Shown piece after piece: positions 26,521-35,277 of a stretch of 60,016 nt of DNA. Within the stretch, counting starts at the first letter, position 1, and each line of letters starts with the position of its first letter. The DNA comes from Gelidibacter salicanalis (GTDB lineage: Bacteria; Bacteroidota; Bacteroidia; Flavobacteriales; Flavobacteriaceae). Position numbers and translations under genes: made by a program. The DNA lies in contig NZ_JAEHJZ010000052.1 in the NCBI RefSeq assembly GCF_016469035.1, positions 1 through 60,016 of the forward strand. Direction: 5' to 3'. A model generated the notes under the pieces. That model searched no databases. It saw only the letters and a program-made list of their open reading frames with translations, and was not told the origin of the DNA.

Positions 26521-28413
26521 TTATTTGGTCTGATCCAATACTTCGTATGTGGAATTGTTAGATTTGTATTCGGGGATTAAATGTTTTATAGCTGAGACTA
26601 TCACAAGAGGTTGTGTTGCAGAATTTACAGCCGTAAGTTTATTGATCTGTTCTTCGATATTAAGTACATCGATACGTCTGGATTTAGCTATCATTATTTT
26701 TTCATGATAGGTTTTCCTTGTGTTTTCTCCATCTGCTAAAAGTTCTTCGTAAATTTTTTCACCTGGTCTTAGTCCGGTGATTTTAATGTCAATATCTTCA
26801 GGATATCGCAGTCCGGAAAGTATGATCATATTTGTGGCAAGGTTAAATATCTTAATAGGTTCTCCCATATCAAACACAAATATTTCTCCACCATTACCCA
26901 TGGCAGCCGCTTCTAAAACCAGAAGGCAAGCCTCTGGGATAGTCATAAAATATCGGGTAATATCTTTATGGGTTACCGTTAATGGTCCTCCTTTTTCAAT
27001 TTGCTTTTTAAAAAGTGGAATGACTGACCCATTGGAGCCTAAAACATTACCAAACCTGGTGGTTATAAATTTGGTATGTCCTTTTTCTTCTAGGCAGGTG
27101 ACATAGAGTTCCGCAATACGCTTAGTGGCTCCCATCACATTTGTTGGATTAACCGCTTTATCCGTTGATATTAAAATAAATTTTCCTACGCTATGCTTAA
27201 TAGCGGTGTCTACCACATTTTTTGTCCCTCCAATATTTACACTAACAGCCTCGTAGGGACTGCTTTCCATTAGTGGTACATGTTTGTAAGCAGCAGCGTG
27301 GAAAACTACCTGTGGTTTATATTGGTTAAATAATTGATCAATTCTGGCTCTATTTCTTACATCAGCCACAATAGTTTCAATATTTTCTAAACCTTGTTGC
27401 ATAAATTCTTGTTGAACATCATAAAGGGCAGATTCAGCGTTGTCTACAAGAATTAGTCTTTTGTATTTATATAGGCTTACTTTTCTACAGATTTCACTTC
27501 CAATAGAGCCTGCAGCTCCGGTAATAAGGATGATCTTATTCTCATATTCGCTAACTAGGGTAGGGTTGATAATTGATATGGGCTCTCTTCCTAAAAGATC
27601 TTCAATTTTAATGTCTTTAATCTGCCCAATACTCAAATCGCCATCGATCCAATGCTGTACTGGTGGGACAATTTTTACTTGAAGACCCAAATTAAATAAG
27701 TGGCCCGTAACATTAAGTAGACGTGTGGGATCAATATTTTGAATAGATACGATAACCTCTTCAAGATTGTTTTTTGAAACCAATTCAGGGGTTATGTTTT
27801 TGATACTATAAACGGGCAGAAGATCTATTTTTTTCCCTACTTTACCCTCATTGTCATCTATAAATCCTGTAACTTTATAGCTGTTTTTAGGATCATTACT
27901 AATCGCAGCATAAGTTATCATCCCGTAATTACCTGCACCAAAAATCAAAACGTTTTTAGTGGCAACAAAATCACTGGTTATGGCATTGTATAGCGACTTT
28001 ATAAAAAGCTTAAACGCAATTAATAGGAAAATATTAAGTAAGAGGTGTATGTATATGATAGACCCAGGAATATCAAATAATTCATTGTAATTATACTTCC
28101 GACTAAAGAAGGTGGAAATAATTAATATAGTGGCCAAGATATTGGTGCCAATGATGATATTAATAATGTCTTTATAACCTGTAAATCTAACCACTCCCTT
28201 GTGGGATCCCACAGCTAAAAAACTCAAAATTGCCGCTACAATTACAAACGGAATTTGAGACATCATGGATAGAAAATCAAATTCAAATTGGAAATTATAT
28301 CTTATAAAATACGATAAGAAGAAGGTAAAAGAGACAATTAATAAATCAGATAGAAGCACCAACCATTTGGAGGCGTACTTTTTAGATATTTTATGTAAGA
28401 TTTTATGTATCAT
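26521..28413 (-). CDS. UDP-sugar 4,6-dehydratase, PglF/WbpM (CapD) type
   Basis: This long-form nucleotide-sugar dehydratase has 630 residues and probably makes a UDP-4-keto-6-deoxy sugar from UDP-GlcNAc. An N-terminal part has four transmembrane helices (about 17-125) and a first Rossmann-like region (GAGNYG near 155). The catalytic SDR domain begins with ITGAAGSIGSEI near 298. The usual active-site Tyr is replaced by Met in NVMGATKR near 426, as in PglF and WbpM. Its start overlaps the aminotransferase stop by 4 bases (ATGA), so the two are translationally coupled. With the aminotransferase, PglD-like and PglC-like genes it fits the bacillosamine route. The exact sugar is inferred. Confidence 0.88.
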   Translation of the reverse strand: MIHKILHKISKKYASKWLVLLSDLLIVSFTFFLSYFIRYNFQFEFDFLSMMSQIPFVIVAAILSFLAVGSHKGVVRFTGYKDIINIIIGTNILATILIISTFFSRKYNYNELFDIPGSIIYIHLLLNIFLLIAFKLFIKSLYNAITSDFVATKNVLIFGAGNYGMITYAAISNDPKNSYKVTGFIDDNEGKVGKKIDLLPVYSIKNITPELVSKNNLEEVIVSIQNIDPTRLLNVTGHLFNLGLQVKIVPPVQHWIDGDLSIGQIKDIKIEDLLGREPISIINPTLVSEYENKIILITGAAGSIGSEICRKVSLYKYKRLILVDNAESALYDVQQEFMQQGLENIETIVADVRNRARIDQLFNQYKPQVVFHAAAYKHVPLMESSPYEAVSVNIGGTKNVVDTAIKHSVGKFILISTDKAVNPTNVMGATKRIAELYVTCLEEKGHTKFITTRFGNVLGSNGSVIPLFKKQIEKGGPLTVTHKDITRYFMTIPEACLLVLEAAAMGNGGEIFVFDMGEPIKIFNLATNMIILSGLRYPEDIDIKITGLRPGEKIYEELLADGENTRKTYHEKIMIAKSRRIDVLNIEEQINKLTAVNSATQPLVIVSAIKHLIPEYKSNNSTYEVLDQTK

Positions 28414-29534
28414 TCACCAAAATACGTTTTAATGGTTGTCAAAACTCTACTGCGTTCAGCATTAGTTAGATTGGATCCACTGGGTAAACACAAACCTTTT
28501 TCAAATAATTCGTCCGATACCCCGTTAAGGTAACTTGGTGCATTTTTAAAAATAGGCTGTTGATGCATGGGTTTCCATAATGGCCGAGATTCTATATTTT
28601 CTTTTTCGAGAGTTTGTCTAAGTTCTTCCCGTATTGTTTTAGTACTTAGCAATATACAGGATAACCATCGGTTAGAAAAATAACCATCAGGTTCTTTTAG
28701 AAATGTGATATCATTATTATTTTTAAATGCGTCTTGGTAGAATTGATGGTTAGATCGTCGTTTGGCAACATGATCATCTAGTATTGTCATTTGACCACGA
28801 CCTATGCCTGCCAGAATATTTGACATTCTATAGTTATATCCTATATTAGAATGTAAATAATGGGGTGCTTCATCTCTGGCTTGTGTGGCTAAAAAAACCG
28901 CCTTTTCTTTCTCTTTTAAGGATCTCGTTACTAAAGCACCACCACCAGAAGTAGTTATAATTTTATTGCCATTAAATGATAAAATAGAATGATCCCCAAA
29001 TGTTCCGCAGTGTTGACCTTTATATGTGCTCCCTAATGATTCCGCACTATCTTCAATAATTGGAATATTGTATTTCAATGCTATTGCTTTTACCTGATCA
29101 ACGTTATAGGGCATGCCATATAAATGCACCGCAATAATAGCTTTGGGAGTTTTCCCCTTTTCAATCCTATCTATAATTGCAATTTCCAATTGAACAGGAC
29201 ATATGTTCCAGGTCTCTTTTTCGCTATCCACAAAAACAGGCGTCGCACCAAGATAAACGATAGGATTGGCCGATGCTGAAAACGTTTTACTCTGGCAAAT
29301 AACTTCGTCTCCGGGTTTGATATTTAGTAAAATGAGTGCGAGATGGATGGCAGCAGTACCAGAACTCAATGCTGCCACATGACGATCTTCGCCAAGATAG
29401 TACTGAATGTCGTTTTCAAATCCCGTAACGTTAGGGCCTAGCGGGGCTACCCAGTTAGAATCAAAAGCTTCTTTTATGTAAGATTGCTCATTACCGCTCA
29501 TGTGTGGTGATGATAGCCAAATTTTCGGTTTCAT
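28410..29534 (-). CDS. DegT/DnrJ/EryC1-type sugar aminotransferase, PglE-like
   Basis: This PLP-dependent aminotransferase of 374 residues most likely aminates the 4-keto sugar made by the overlapping dehydratase. The PLP lysine is Lys191 in FNGNKIITTSGGG, the form seen in PglE-type enzymes. HMSGNEQSYI at the N-terminus and EDSAESLG near 161 also match the family. It is the first gene of a minus-strand unit aminotransferase, dehydratase, wza-like, wzc-like. I found no consensus -7 box in the gap before it. The PglE assignment depends on the neighbours. Other 4-amino sugars are possible. Confidence 0.87.
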   Translation of the reverse strand: MKPKIWLSSPHMSGNEQSYIKEAFDSNWVAPLGPNVTGFENDIQYYLGEDRHVAALSSGTAAIHLALILLNIKPGDEVICQSKTFSASANPIVYLGATPVFVDSEKETWNICPVQLEIAIIDRIEKGKTPKAIIAVHLYGMPYNVDQVKAIALKYNIPIIEDSAESLGSTYKGQHCGTFGDHSILSFNGNKIITTSGGGALVTRSLKEKEKAVFLATQARDEAPHYLHSNIGYNYRMSNILAGIGRGQMTILDDHVAKRRSNHQFYQDAFKNNNDITFLKEPDGYFSNRWLSCILLSTKTIREELRQTLEKENIESRPLWKPMHQQPIFKNAPSYLNGVSDELFEKGLCLPSGSNLTNAERSRVLTTIKTYFGE

Positions 29535-30133
29535 AAGTAATAACTATTTCGTAATTAGTCAGATTACTGATTTATTCATGTAATGTAGATAGAGGGGTCT
29601 GCTACATTTATTAAAAGTAATGCCAAATATGCGTCAATATGTGGAAAATCCCCAATTAAAACGATGAGAAGTAAATATTTACGTTATTATTTAAAATCTT
29701 AATTTGAAAAAACTGAATTTATGTCTATCCTAGAATTTAACACTGTTATGCATTTCAACACGTCATTATTCTTATTAAAAAAATGAGGTCTTCCGGTTTT
29801 TAAAGAAATGCATTTATGGTATTTGTATGATCGTCCCAGAAATAGACTCCTTTTTAATCTGGATAAGAAGAGATTTGGTCATCTCATTAACTTCCATTTT
29901 AATCAAAAATTATATAAGAAGGTGTCTTCATATTACTGGTCTGATTGTTGCCTCTGTAAATCACCAAATATCCAATTCATTTTATTAAAGACGTAAAAAT
30001 ACGTGTTTTTAGGATAATTATTTCTGGTCATATGTGAAAAGCTCTATTATTCTATAGCTTATTTTCAGTTTTATGTAGTTATCTTTGAATTTCCAATTAA
30101 ATATTTAATAAATTAGATACCTAAATAAGACGA
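29535..30133. other. 599-base divergent intergenic region
   Basis: This AT-rich stretch separates the minus-strand export/dehydratase operon from the plus-strand ATP-grasp gene. TATCTTTG at 30080-30087 matches the TAnnTTTG -7 box for the plus gene, 46 bases before its ATG. An open frame at 29808-29996 has no protein-like features. No consensus -7 box was found for the minus strand. Confidence 0.6.
30080..30087 (+). promoter_or_regulatory. Candidate -7 box for the ATP-grasp/HAD pair
   Basis: TATCTTTG fits TAnnTTTG and would give a leader of about 40 bases. The upstream TTG element is unclear. Confidence 0.45.
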
Positions 30134-31105
30134 ATGAATATTTTAATAACTTCCGCCGGACGCAGAGTTTCTCTTATAAGATCTTTTCAAAAGGAATTAA
30201 AAAAAGCGGATTTTAAGTCAAAAGTTTTTGCTTCTGATTCCAATCCAATCCTCTCAGCGGCGTGTCATATTGCCGACGGTTTTTTCAAGGTACCTCAATT
30301 AGATGACCCAGATTATATAGAGACTTTAATTACGCTTTGTAAAACGCATAGCATTTGCTTAATTATTCCAACAATAGATACTGAATTACTTGATCTGGCA
30401 AATAATAAAGAAAGATTTAGAGATCAAGGGATCACCGTTATCATATCCTCGGTGGACTTTGTTTTTAAATGCAGGGATAAACGATTGACTCATGAGTTTT
30501 TTGAAGAACAAAACATAAATATCGCTAAAGAATACACAAAGGATAATTACAGAATGCCACTATTTATAAAACCGGTTGATGGAAGTAGAAGTGTGGATAA
30601 CTATATCGTAAAATCAGAAGATCAGTTGACGGAATATCATTTCAATAATGAGAAATTGATGTTTCTGGAATATTTGGACCACAACCATTATAATGAGTTT
30701 ACTTGCGATTTATATTTTGGTAAAGATCATAAATTAAAATGTGCTGTGCCCAGAAAGCGTATAGAAGTGAGAGATGGTGAGGTTTATAAGGCTATGACCA
30801 TAAGGAACCATTTGGTCTCTAACATTAAAGAGAACTTAAGTTACATCAACGGGGCTGTTGGGTGTTTAACGGCGCAGTTCTTTGTGCATAAAGATGATGA
30901 CACAAAAATCTACGGAATTGAAATAAATCCGCGATTTGGTGGAGGATACCCGTTAACATATCTGTCCGGCGCTAATTTTTCTCAATGGATTATTGAGGAG
31001 TACTTAATGGGAAAAACAATTGCGGATCAATTTGATGTCTGGGAAAAAGATCTCTTAATGATCCGTTATGATGATGAAATATTAGTTCATGGATATACAG
31101 GTTGA
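30134..31105 (+). CDS. ATP-grasp protein, carbamoyl-phosphate-synthase-like
   Basis: This 323-residue protein has the ATP-grasp fold. The N-terminus ITSAGRRVSLIRSF is typical of the CarB-like ATP-grasp proteins found in polysaccharide loci. The lysine/glycine stretch FIKPVDGSRSVDNY (about 147-160) and the metal-binding end YGIEINPRFGGGYPLTY (about 257-273) complete the active site. These enzymes activate a carboxylate as an acyl phosphate and join it to an amine or other nucleophile. The gene overlaps the following HAD gene by 17 bases, so the two are co-expressed and probably act in one short pathway. The substrate is unknown. Confidence 0.85.
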   Translation: MNILITSAGRRVSLIRSFQKELKKADFKSKVFASDSNPILSAACHIADGFFKVPQLDDPDYIETLITLCKTHSICLIIPTIDTELLDLANNKERFRDQGITVIISSVDFVFKCRDKRLTHEFFEEQNINIAKEYTKDNYRMPLFIKPVDGSRSVDNYIVKSEDQLTEYHFNNEKLMFLEYLDHNHYNEFTCDLYFGKDHKLKCAVPRKRIEVRDGEVYKAMTIRNHLVSNIKENLSYINGAVGCLTAQFFVHKDDDTKIYGIEINPRFGGGYPLTYLSGANFSQWIIEEYLMGKTIADQFDVWEKDLLMIRYDDEILVHGYTG

Positions 31106-31745
31106 TAAGCATACGGTCGTCGTTTTTGATTTAGACGATACTCTGTATAACGAATTGGATTTTTTAAAATCTGCATATAAATCCATTGCCATATTTTTGG
31201 AAAATAAAAATTGGAAGCCATTATATTCAAAGTTGTTTTCATTATATAGGTGTAAGCTTAATGTGTTTGAATTTATTGTCACGACGTATAGCGTCGAAAT
31301 GGAATTGCTGATTGAAATGTACAAAGATCATCAACCTGATATACACGTGTTTGATGGCGTTATCGAGACGTTTGAAGCGATCAAGTCCAAAAATGGAAAA
31401 ATTGGAATTATTACCGATGGAAGATCGAAGACACAAAGAACAAAAATAAAATGTCTGGGCATTGCAAAATACATTGATGAACTAATAATCTCTGACGAAA
31501 TTGGCTCTGAAAAACCAAGTAAAACTAATTTTGAACTGATAGAAAAGTCACTCTTCGGTAAGACCTATTATTATATTGCAGATAATTTAAAAAAGGATTT
31601 TCTTGCACCTAATGAATTGGGATGGCAGAGTATTGCACTTGTTGATAACGGGAAGAATATTCATTTTCAATCTCATGAATGCGAGAATGAAAAAAATTTA
31701 CCTCAAGATTATATTTTAAATTTCAAAGAGATTAATATTATTTGA
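31089..31745 (+). CDS. HAD-superfamily hydrolase, probable phosphatase
   Basis: This 218-residue protein has all four HAD motifs: VVFDLDDTLY (residues 11-20, with nucleophile and acid aspartates), IITDGRS near 100 (motif II), the lysine of SEKPSKT near 138 and IADNLKKD near 158 (motif IV). A helical cap lies between motifs I and II, as in subfamily I. It is thus a likely active phosphatase. It starts inside the ATP-grasp gene. A paired ligase and phosphatase suggests a small phosphorylated precursor that is modified and dephosphorylated, but that is inference. Confidence 0.85.
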   Translation: MDIQVDKHTVVVFDLDDTLYNELDFLKSAYKSIAIFLENKNWKPLYSKLFSLYRCKLNVFEFIVTTYSVEMELLIEMYKDHQPDIHVFDGVIETFEAIKSKNGKIGIITDGRSKTQRTKIKCLGIAKYIDELIISDEIGSEKPSKTNFELIEKSLFGKTYYYIADNLKKDFLAPNELGWQSIALVDNGKNIHFQSHECENEKNLPQDYILNFKEINII

Positions 31746-31759
31746 CACTTTGTAAATTC

Positions 31760-31779
31760 TAGGTTGGCTATAAAACCTA
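31760..31779. repeat. Weak hairpin between convergent genes
   Basis: TAGGTT and AACCTA form a 6-bp stem with an 8-base loop, 15 bases after the HAD stop. It may act as a terminator, but the T-tract is poor. Confidence 0.25.
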
Positions 31780-31962
31780 AAAATGATATACGGTAATCAC
31801 AATTTTAAGGCTTTGGTCATTTCTGTTTTTAACTGAGCTTGTTCTTTACTAGATATTCAAGTTTTACAGTCTGAATTTACGTTTAAAACTTTTAAACATA
31901 GTGCATCTTACTTTAGCTTCTAAAACCCAACCTTTCAGATTTATTTAAAAACCTAGGGCACT

Positions 31963-32628
31963 TCAGTGATTAGTGGTTTTTTCATTAATTTCCTTCAATT
32001 TGATAACTCTTGCAGGATTACCAGCCATAACAGCATAATCTGGCACATCCTTGAAAATTACAGAACCGGCACCAATCAATGAATTTACACCAATACGTTG
32101 AACTCCCGTCTTAACAATAGAACCAATGCCAAAATAAGCCATGTCATTAATTTCTAAACTTGCACCAATATGAATACCTGAAGACATAAAAACCCCATTC
32201 TTAATTTTGACATGATGTCCAATAGTGGTTCCCATATTTACCATAAAATAGTCGCCAATTGTTGTATGTGGCATGATATAATTTCCTGGCAGCATATAAT
32301 GTGCTTCACCCAAAGTTACGTCCGGACCTACGCAGACTGTTCTATGTACAAAACTGGGCGTGTTGTATCCTTCTTTTTTCAAAGATGAAAGATAATCCTG
32401 TCTCACAAAATTATCTCCTATGGGGCAATAGACGTCAGTAATCAGATCTTTTAATTCACTATTGAACAAATCTTCATATTTACCCAGCACCTTAATACCG
32501 ATGACTTTTTTGTTATAGAAAGAGTCGTCATCGTCTATAAAACCTATTACATCAACGCCGGCTTCCTTTAAATAAGAAGCATATATCTGTCCATGTGTTC
32601 CTGCACCAATTATGATTGCTTTTTTCAT
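31963..32628 (-). CDS. PglD/NeuD-type sugar O- or N-acetyltransferase
   Basis: This 221-residue protein has an N-terminal Rossmann-like sugar-binding domain (IIIGAGTHGQ, residues 5-14) and a left-handed beta-helix of hexapeptide repeats (about 95-205). His138 in TTIGHHVK matches the catalytic base of PglD (which acetylates the UDP-4-amino sugar in bacillosamine synthesis). The NeuD O-acetyltransferases share the fold, so N- or O-acetylation is decided only by context. It lies 3 bases downstream of the PglC-like gene on the same strand, as pglC and pglD often pair. Confidence 0.87.
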   Translation of the reverse strand: MKKAIIIGAGTHGQIYASYLKEAGVDVIGFIDDDDSFYNKKVIGIKVLGKYEDLFNSELKDLITDVYCPIGDNFVRQDYLSSLKKEGYNTPSFVHRTVCVGPDVTLGEAHYMLPGNYIMPHTTIGDYFMVNMGTTIGHHVKIKNGVFMSSGIHIGASLEINDMAYFGIGSIVKTGVQRIGVNSLIGAGSVIFKDVPDYAVMAGNPARVIKLKEINEKTTNH

Positions 32629-32631
32629 AGT

Positions 32632-33237
32632 TTAATCATTACCCATAAATGGAGTCATATTTACATTTTCAGAAAGATTTATATTTTCTTTCAGCACTAC
32701 TTTTTTTATTGTTAACAACACGATTTTCAAATCCAATGCAAAGGATACATTGTTCACGTACCATACATCCAATTCAAACTTTTTTTTCCAAGTGATCGAA
32801 TTTCGTCCATTTACCTGTGCCCATCCTGTGATACCCGGTCTAAAGTTATGTCTGCGTTTTTCAAAATCGCTGTATCTTTCTAAATATTCAATAAGTAACG
32901 GTCTAGGACCTATAATACTCATATCGCCAATCAACACATTGAAAAGTTGTGGAATTTCATCCAGTGATGTCTTTCTTATAAAATTCCCAACTTTGGTAAC
33001 TCGGAGATGATAGGGCAAAAGGTAGCCCTCTTTATCTTTCTTATCATTCATGGACTTAAACTTCAAAAGCCTAAATATTTTCTCATTCTTACCAGGTCTT
33101 TCATGCACAAAAAAAGGTAAACCATTGTTATTAATGGTCAAAACTATTATTAAAATTAGGATAATAGGAGATAATATAATAAGACCAATGGCGGAAATGA
33201 TGATATCTATAGGTCTTTTAAAATATGATTTGTACAT
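32632..33237 (-). CDS. Initiating phosphoglycosyl transferase, PglC-like
   Basis: This monotopic membrane enzyme of 201 residues transfers a phospho-sugar from a UDP-sugar to undecaprenyl phosphate, starting assembly of the repeat unit. It has one re-entrant hydrophobic helix (about 11-35) and the catalytic Asp93-Glu94 pair in TSLDEIPQ, the same numbering as in Campylobacter PglC. PRPLLIEYLERY and RPGITGWAQVNGRN follow, as in the family. At about 200 residues it is the short PglC/WcaJ-core type without extra membrane helices. It is first in a two-gene unit with the PglD-like gene and has a -7 box about 107 bases upstream. Confidence 0.92.
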   Translation of the reverse strand: MYKSYFKRPIDIIISAIGLIILSPIILILIIVLTINNNGLPFFVHERPGKNEKIFRLLKFKSMNDKKDKEGYLLPYHLRVTKVGNFIRKTSLDEIPQLFNVLIGDMSIIGPRPLLIEYLERYSDFEKRRHNFRPGITGWAQVNGRNSITWKKKFELDVWYVNNVSFALDLKIVLLTIKKVVLKENINLSENVNMTPFMGND

Positions 33238-33550
33238 ATTTACTATGTTTCTACGATGATTTTTTTTTTAAATTCTGAAATAGGGCTAGGGCACAGTTAA
33301 TGGGAATATTTCATGTAAGTAATGCACCACATTTTAACCTTTTCAAATATAAGTGAATTTCAACGAATAATGTGACTGATTAAATGGTGCTTGTCGTGTT
33401 TTTTTTACATAGGTCGATTATTATGGGAGTTTTATGAATCATGGCGATAGAAAACAGAATGAAATCAATTTGTTTTCTATATTTGTTTAGAGTGAGATTT
33501 AAATTTTAGATCCTTTACTACCTAAAAGATAATTAATATAATAAATTTTT
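33238..33550. other. 313-base divergent intergenic region with two -7 boxes
   Basis: On the minus strand TATATTTG (33351 to 33344) could start the PglC-like/PglD-like unit. On the plus strand TATATTTG (33478-33485) could start the ACP/ligase/HAD cassette with a leader of about 60 bases. Both are full TAnnTTTG matches. No other structure is visible. Confidence 0.5.
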
Positions 33551-33790
33551 ATGACCAATAACGACATTCTTTTAAAGGCATTTGTCACAATTTTAGAAAT
33601 CGAAGCGTCAAAAATAGATGATGATTTAAAATATCAAAGTATAGCCGAATGGGATTCTATCAACCACATGTTTTTGATTAATGAAATTGAAAGCGTATTT
33701 AATATTGAGATTGATTCTGAAGATATCCTATATTTTAAGAGCTTTAAAGAAACAAAAGTAGCGCTGTCCAAGTATAATGTAACGTTCTAA
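33551..33790 (+). CDS. Acyl carrier protein
   Basis: This 79-residue acidic protein has the four-helix pattern of acyl or peptidyl carrier proteins. Ser36 in EWDSINHM is the expected 4'-phosphopantetheine attachment site, written Asp-Ser-Ile rather than the Asp-Ser-Leu of fatty-acid ACP. It is divergent from the fatty-acid ACP in sequence and sits directly before an AMP-forming ligase, with 18 bases between them. It therefore probably carries a dedicated acyl or aminoacyl group for this locus. Confidence 0.88.
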   Translation: MTNNDILLKAFVTILEIEASKIDDDLKYQSIAEWDSINHMFLINEIESVFNIEIDSEDILYFKSFKETKVALSKYNVTF

Positions 33791-33808
33791 TTTATTATAA
33801 GAGAATGA

Positions 33809-35215
33809 ATGTTTTCGAATAAACACAATAACTTAATCAATTTAATAAAAGACAGTCAAAGTCTCAAGTTTATAGATGTTGAATCTAACAAGATCTATTA
33901 TTTGAACGATATGCTATTTGATTTAGATACGATGGATTTACCCAGAAGCTTGGGTTTTTTGTATTTAGACACTAGTCTAATTTCCTTAAAAGTGTATCTT
34001 ACTTTTTTGAACTCACCGCATGCTTTGGTCTTGCTCAGTGATTCAATTGACCTAAAACTCAAGGAAAATCTTGAAGATTCTTACCTGCCAACCTTTATAA
34101 TAGATAGCAAAAGAGCTAAAATACCAAAATATACAACTGATAAAATCACAGGTAATGCCTCCATTATTGATCTTCACATCAATACATCTTACACAACAAA
34201 ACTGCACGAAAATATTAAGATCCTATTGTCAACATCAGGGACAACGGGCTCGCCAAAATTGGTAAAGTTATCTGAAGATAACATTCTGAAAAATGCACTG
34301 TCCATTTGCGAATATCTTCCAATTGCCACAACCGACGTTACACCTCTCAATTTACCATTGCATTATTCTTATGGCCTATCGGTCCTACATTCCAATGCCA
34401 TATCCGGAACTACAATAGTTTGTGGTTTGCCAGACATTCTCAACAAAGATTTTTGGAACTATTTAGAAGAACATAAATTTACATCTATTGCAGGTGTGCC
34501 TTTTATCTATGAAATGTTAAAACGGATCGGTTTTATGAAAAAATCATATCCATCGTTAAAATATATAACGCAGGCCGGAGGCAATCTCAGCCAAAATATT
34601 AAAATGGAATTTTATGAGTATTGTAATGATAATGCCATTGAATTTTTTGTCATGTACGGACAGACGGAAGCAACGGCAAGGATTTCTTACGTTCCACCAG
34701 CCGATTTGAAAAATAAAATAACTTCAATAGGAAAACCGATAAAAAATGGTAAGATAACAATCGATGATAAAACAGGCGAATTGTTGTATTCCGGACCCAA
34801 TGTGTTCGGCGGTTATGCCAATGAAATAGAAAATTTGGCATGTTGGGAGGATATCGTGCATTTAAGAACAGGAGATTTGGCAGACAAGGACGAACATGGT
34901 TTTTACTACATCAAAGGACGATTAAAACGCATTGTAAAAGTCTTTGGCAACAGAATCAATCTTGACGAAATCGAAGCCTATTTAAAATCTAGATTGAACA
35001 TGAGTTTGCTGGCTTGCACAGGTATCGATGATAAAATTTTATTGATTGCGCATAGCAATGAAGCACTCAATGAATCTGAACTCAAAAAAGCAATATTTGC
35101 AAGCTATAAAATTCAAGGTTCAGCTATAAAATTTAAGTATTTTGAAGAATTGCCCAAGAATAAAAGTGATAAAATTGATTACAATAAAATAATTTTACAA
35201 TATTTAGATAATTAG
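33809..35215 (+). CDS. AMP-forming acyl/aminoacyl ligase (ANL superfamily)
   Basis: This 468-residue adenylating enzyme probably loads the neighbouring carrier protein. The P-loop is LLSTSGTTGSPKL (about 139-151). Later ANL motifs are VMYGQTEAT near 286, HLRTGDLA near 352 and KGRLKRIVKVFGNRI near 370. The C-terminal catalytic lysine appears in NKSDKIDY near 458, where the usual PSGK is changed but Lys is kept. It is shorter than most acyl-CoA ligases, with a reduced N-terminal domain. Whether it activates an amino acid, a hydroxy acid or a fatty acid cannot be read from the sequence. Confidence 0.87.
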   Translation: MFSNKHNNLINLIKDSQSLKFIDVESNKIYYLNDMLFDLDTMDLPRSLGFLYLDTSLISLKVYLTFLNSPHALVLLSDSIDLKLKENLEDSYLPTFIIDSKRAKIPKYTTDKITGNASIIDLHINTSYTTKLHENIKILLSTSGTTGSPKLVKLSEDNILKNALSICEYLPIATTDVTPLNLPLHYSYGLSVLHSNAISGTTIVCGLPDILNKDFWNYLEEHKFTSIAGVPFIYEMLKRIGFMKKSYPSLKYITQAGGNLSQNIKMEFYEYCNDNAIEFFVMYGQTEATARISYVPPADLKNKITSIGKPIKNGKITIDDKTGELLYSGPNVFGGYANEIENLACWEDIVHLRTGDLADKDEHGFYYIKGRLKRIVKVFGNRINLDEIEAYLKSRLNMSLLACTGIDDKILLIAHSNEALNESELKKAIFASYKIQGSAIKFKYFEELPKNKSDKIDYNKIILQYLDN

Positions 35216-35277
35216 TAACCAACAACAATCTTGACCTTTAAAACATAGAATTTTCTATTTAAGCCAACCATTTAGAG

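Noticed and set aside
29808-29996. A 62-residue frame in the 29.5-30.1 kb gap.
   Set aside because: No protein-like motif or ribosome site; composition looks like AT-rich noncoding DNA.
31746-31962. Possible terminator between the convergent HAD and PglD-like genes.
   Set aside because: The only hairpin has 6 pairs and no T-tract on either strand, so I list it only as a weak repeat.
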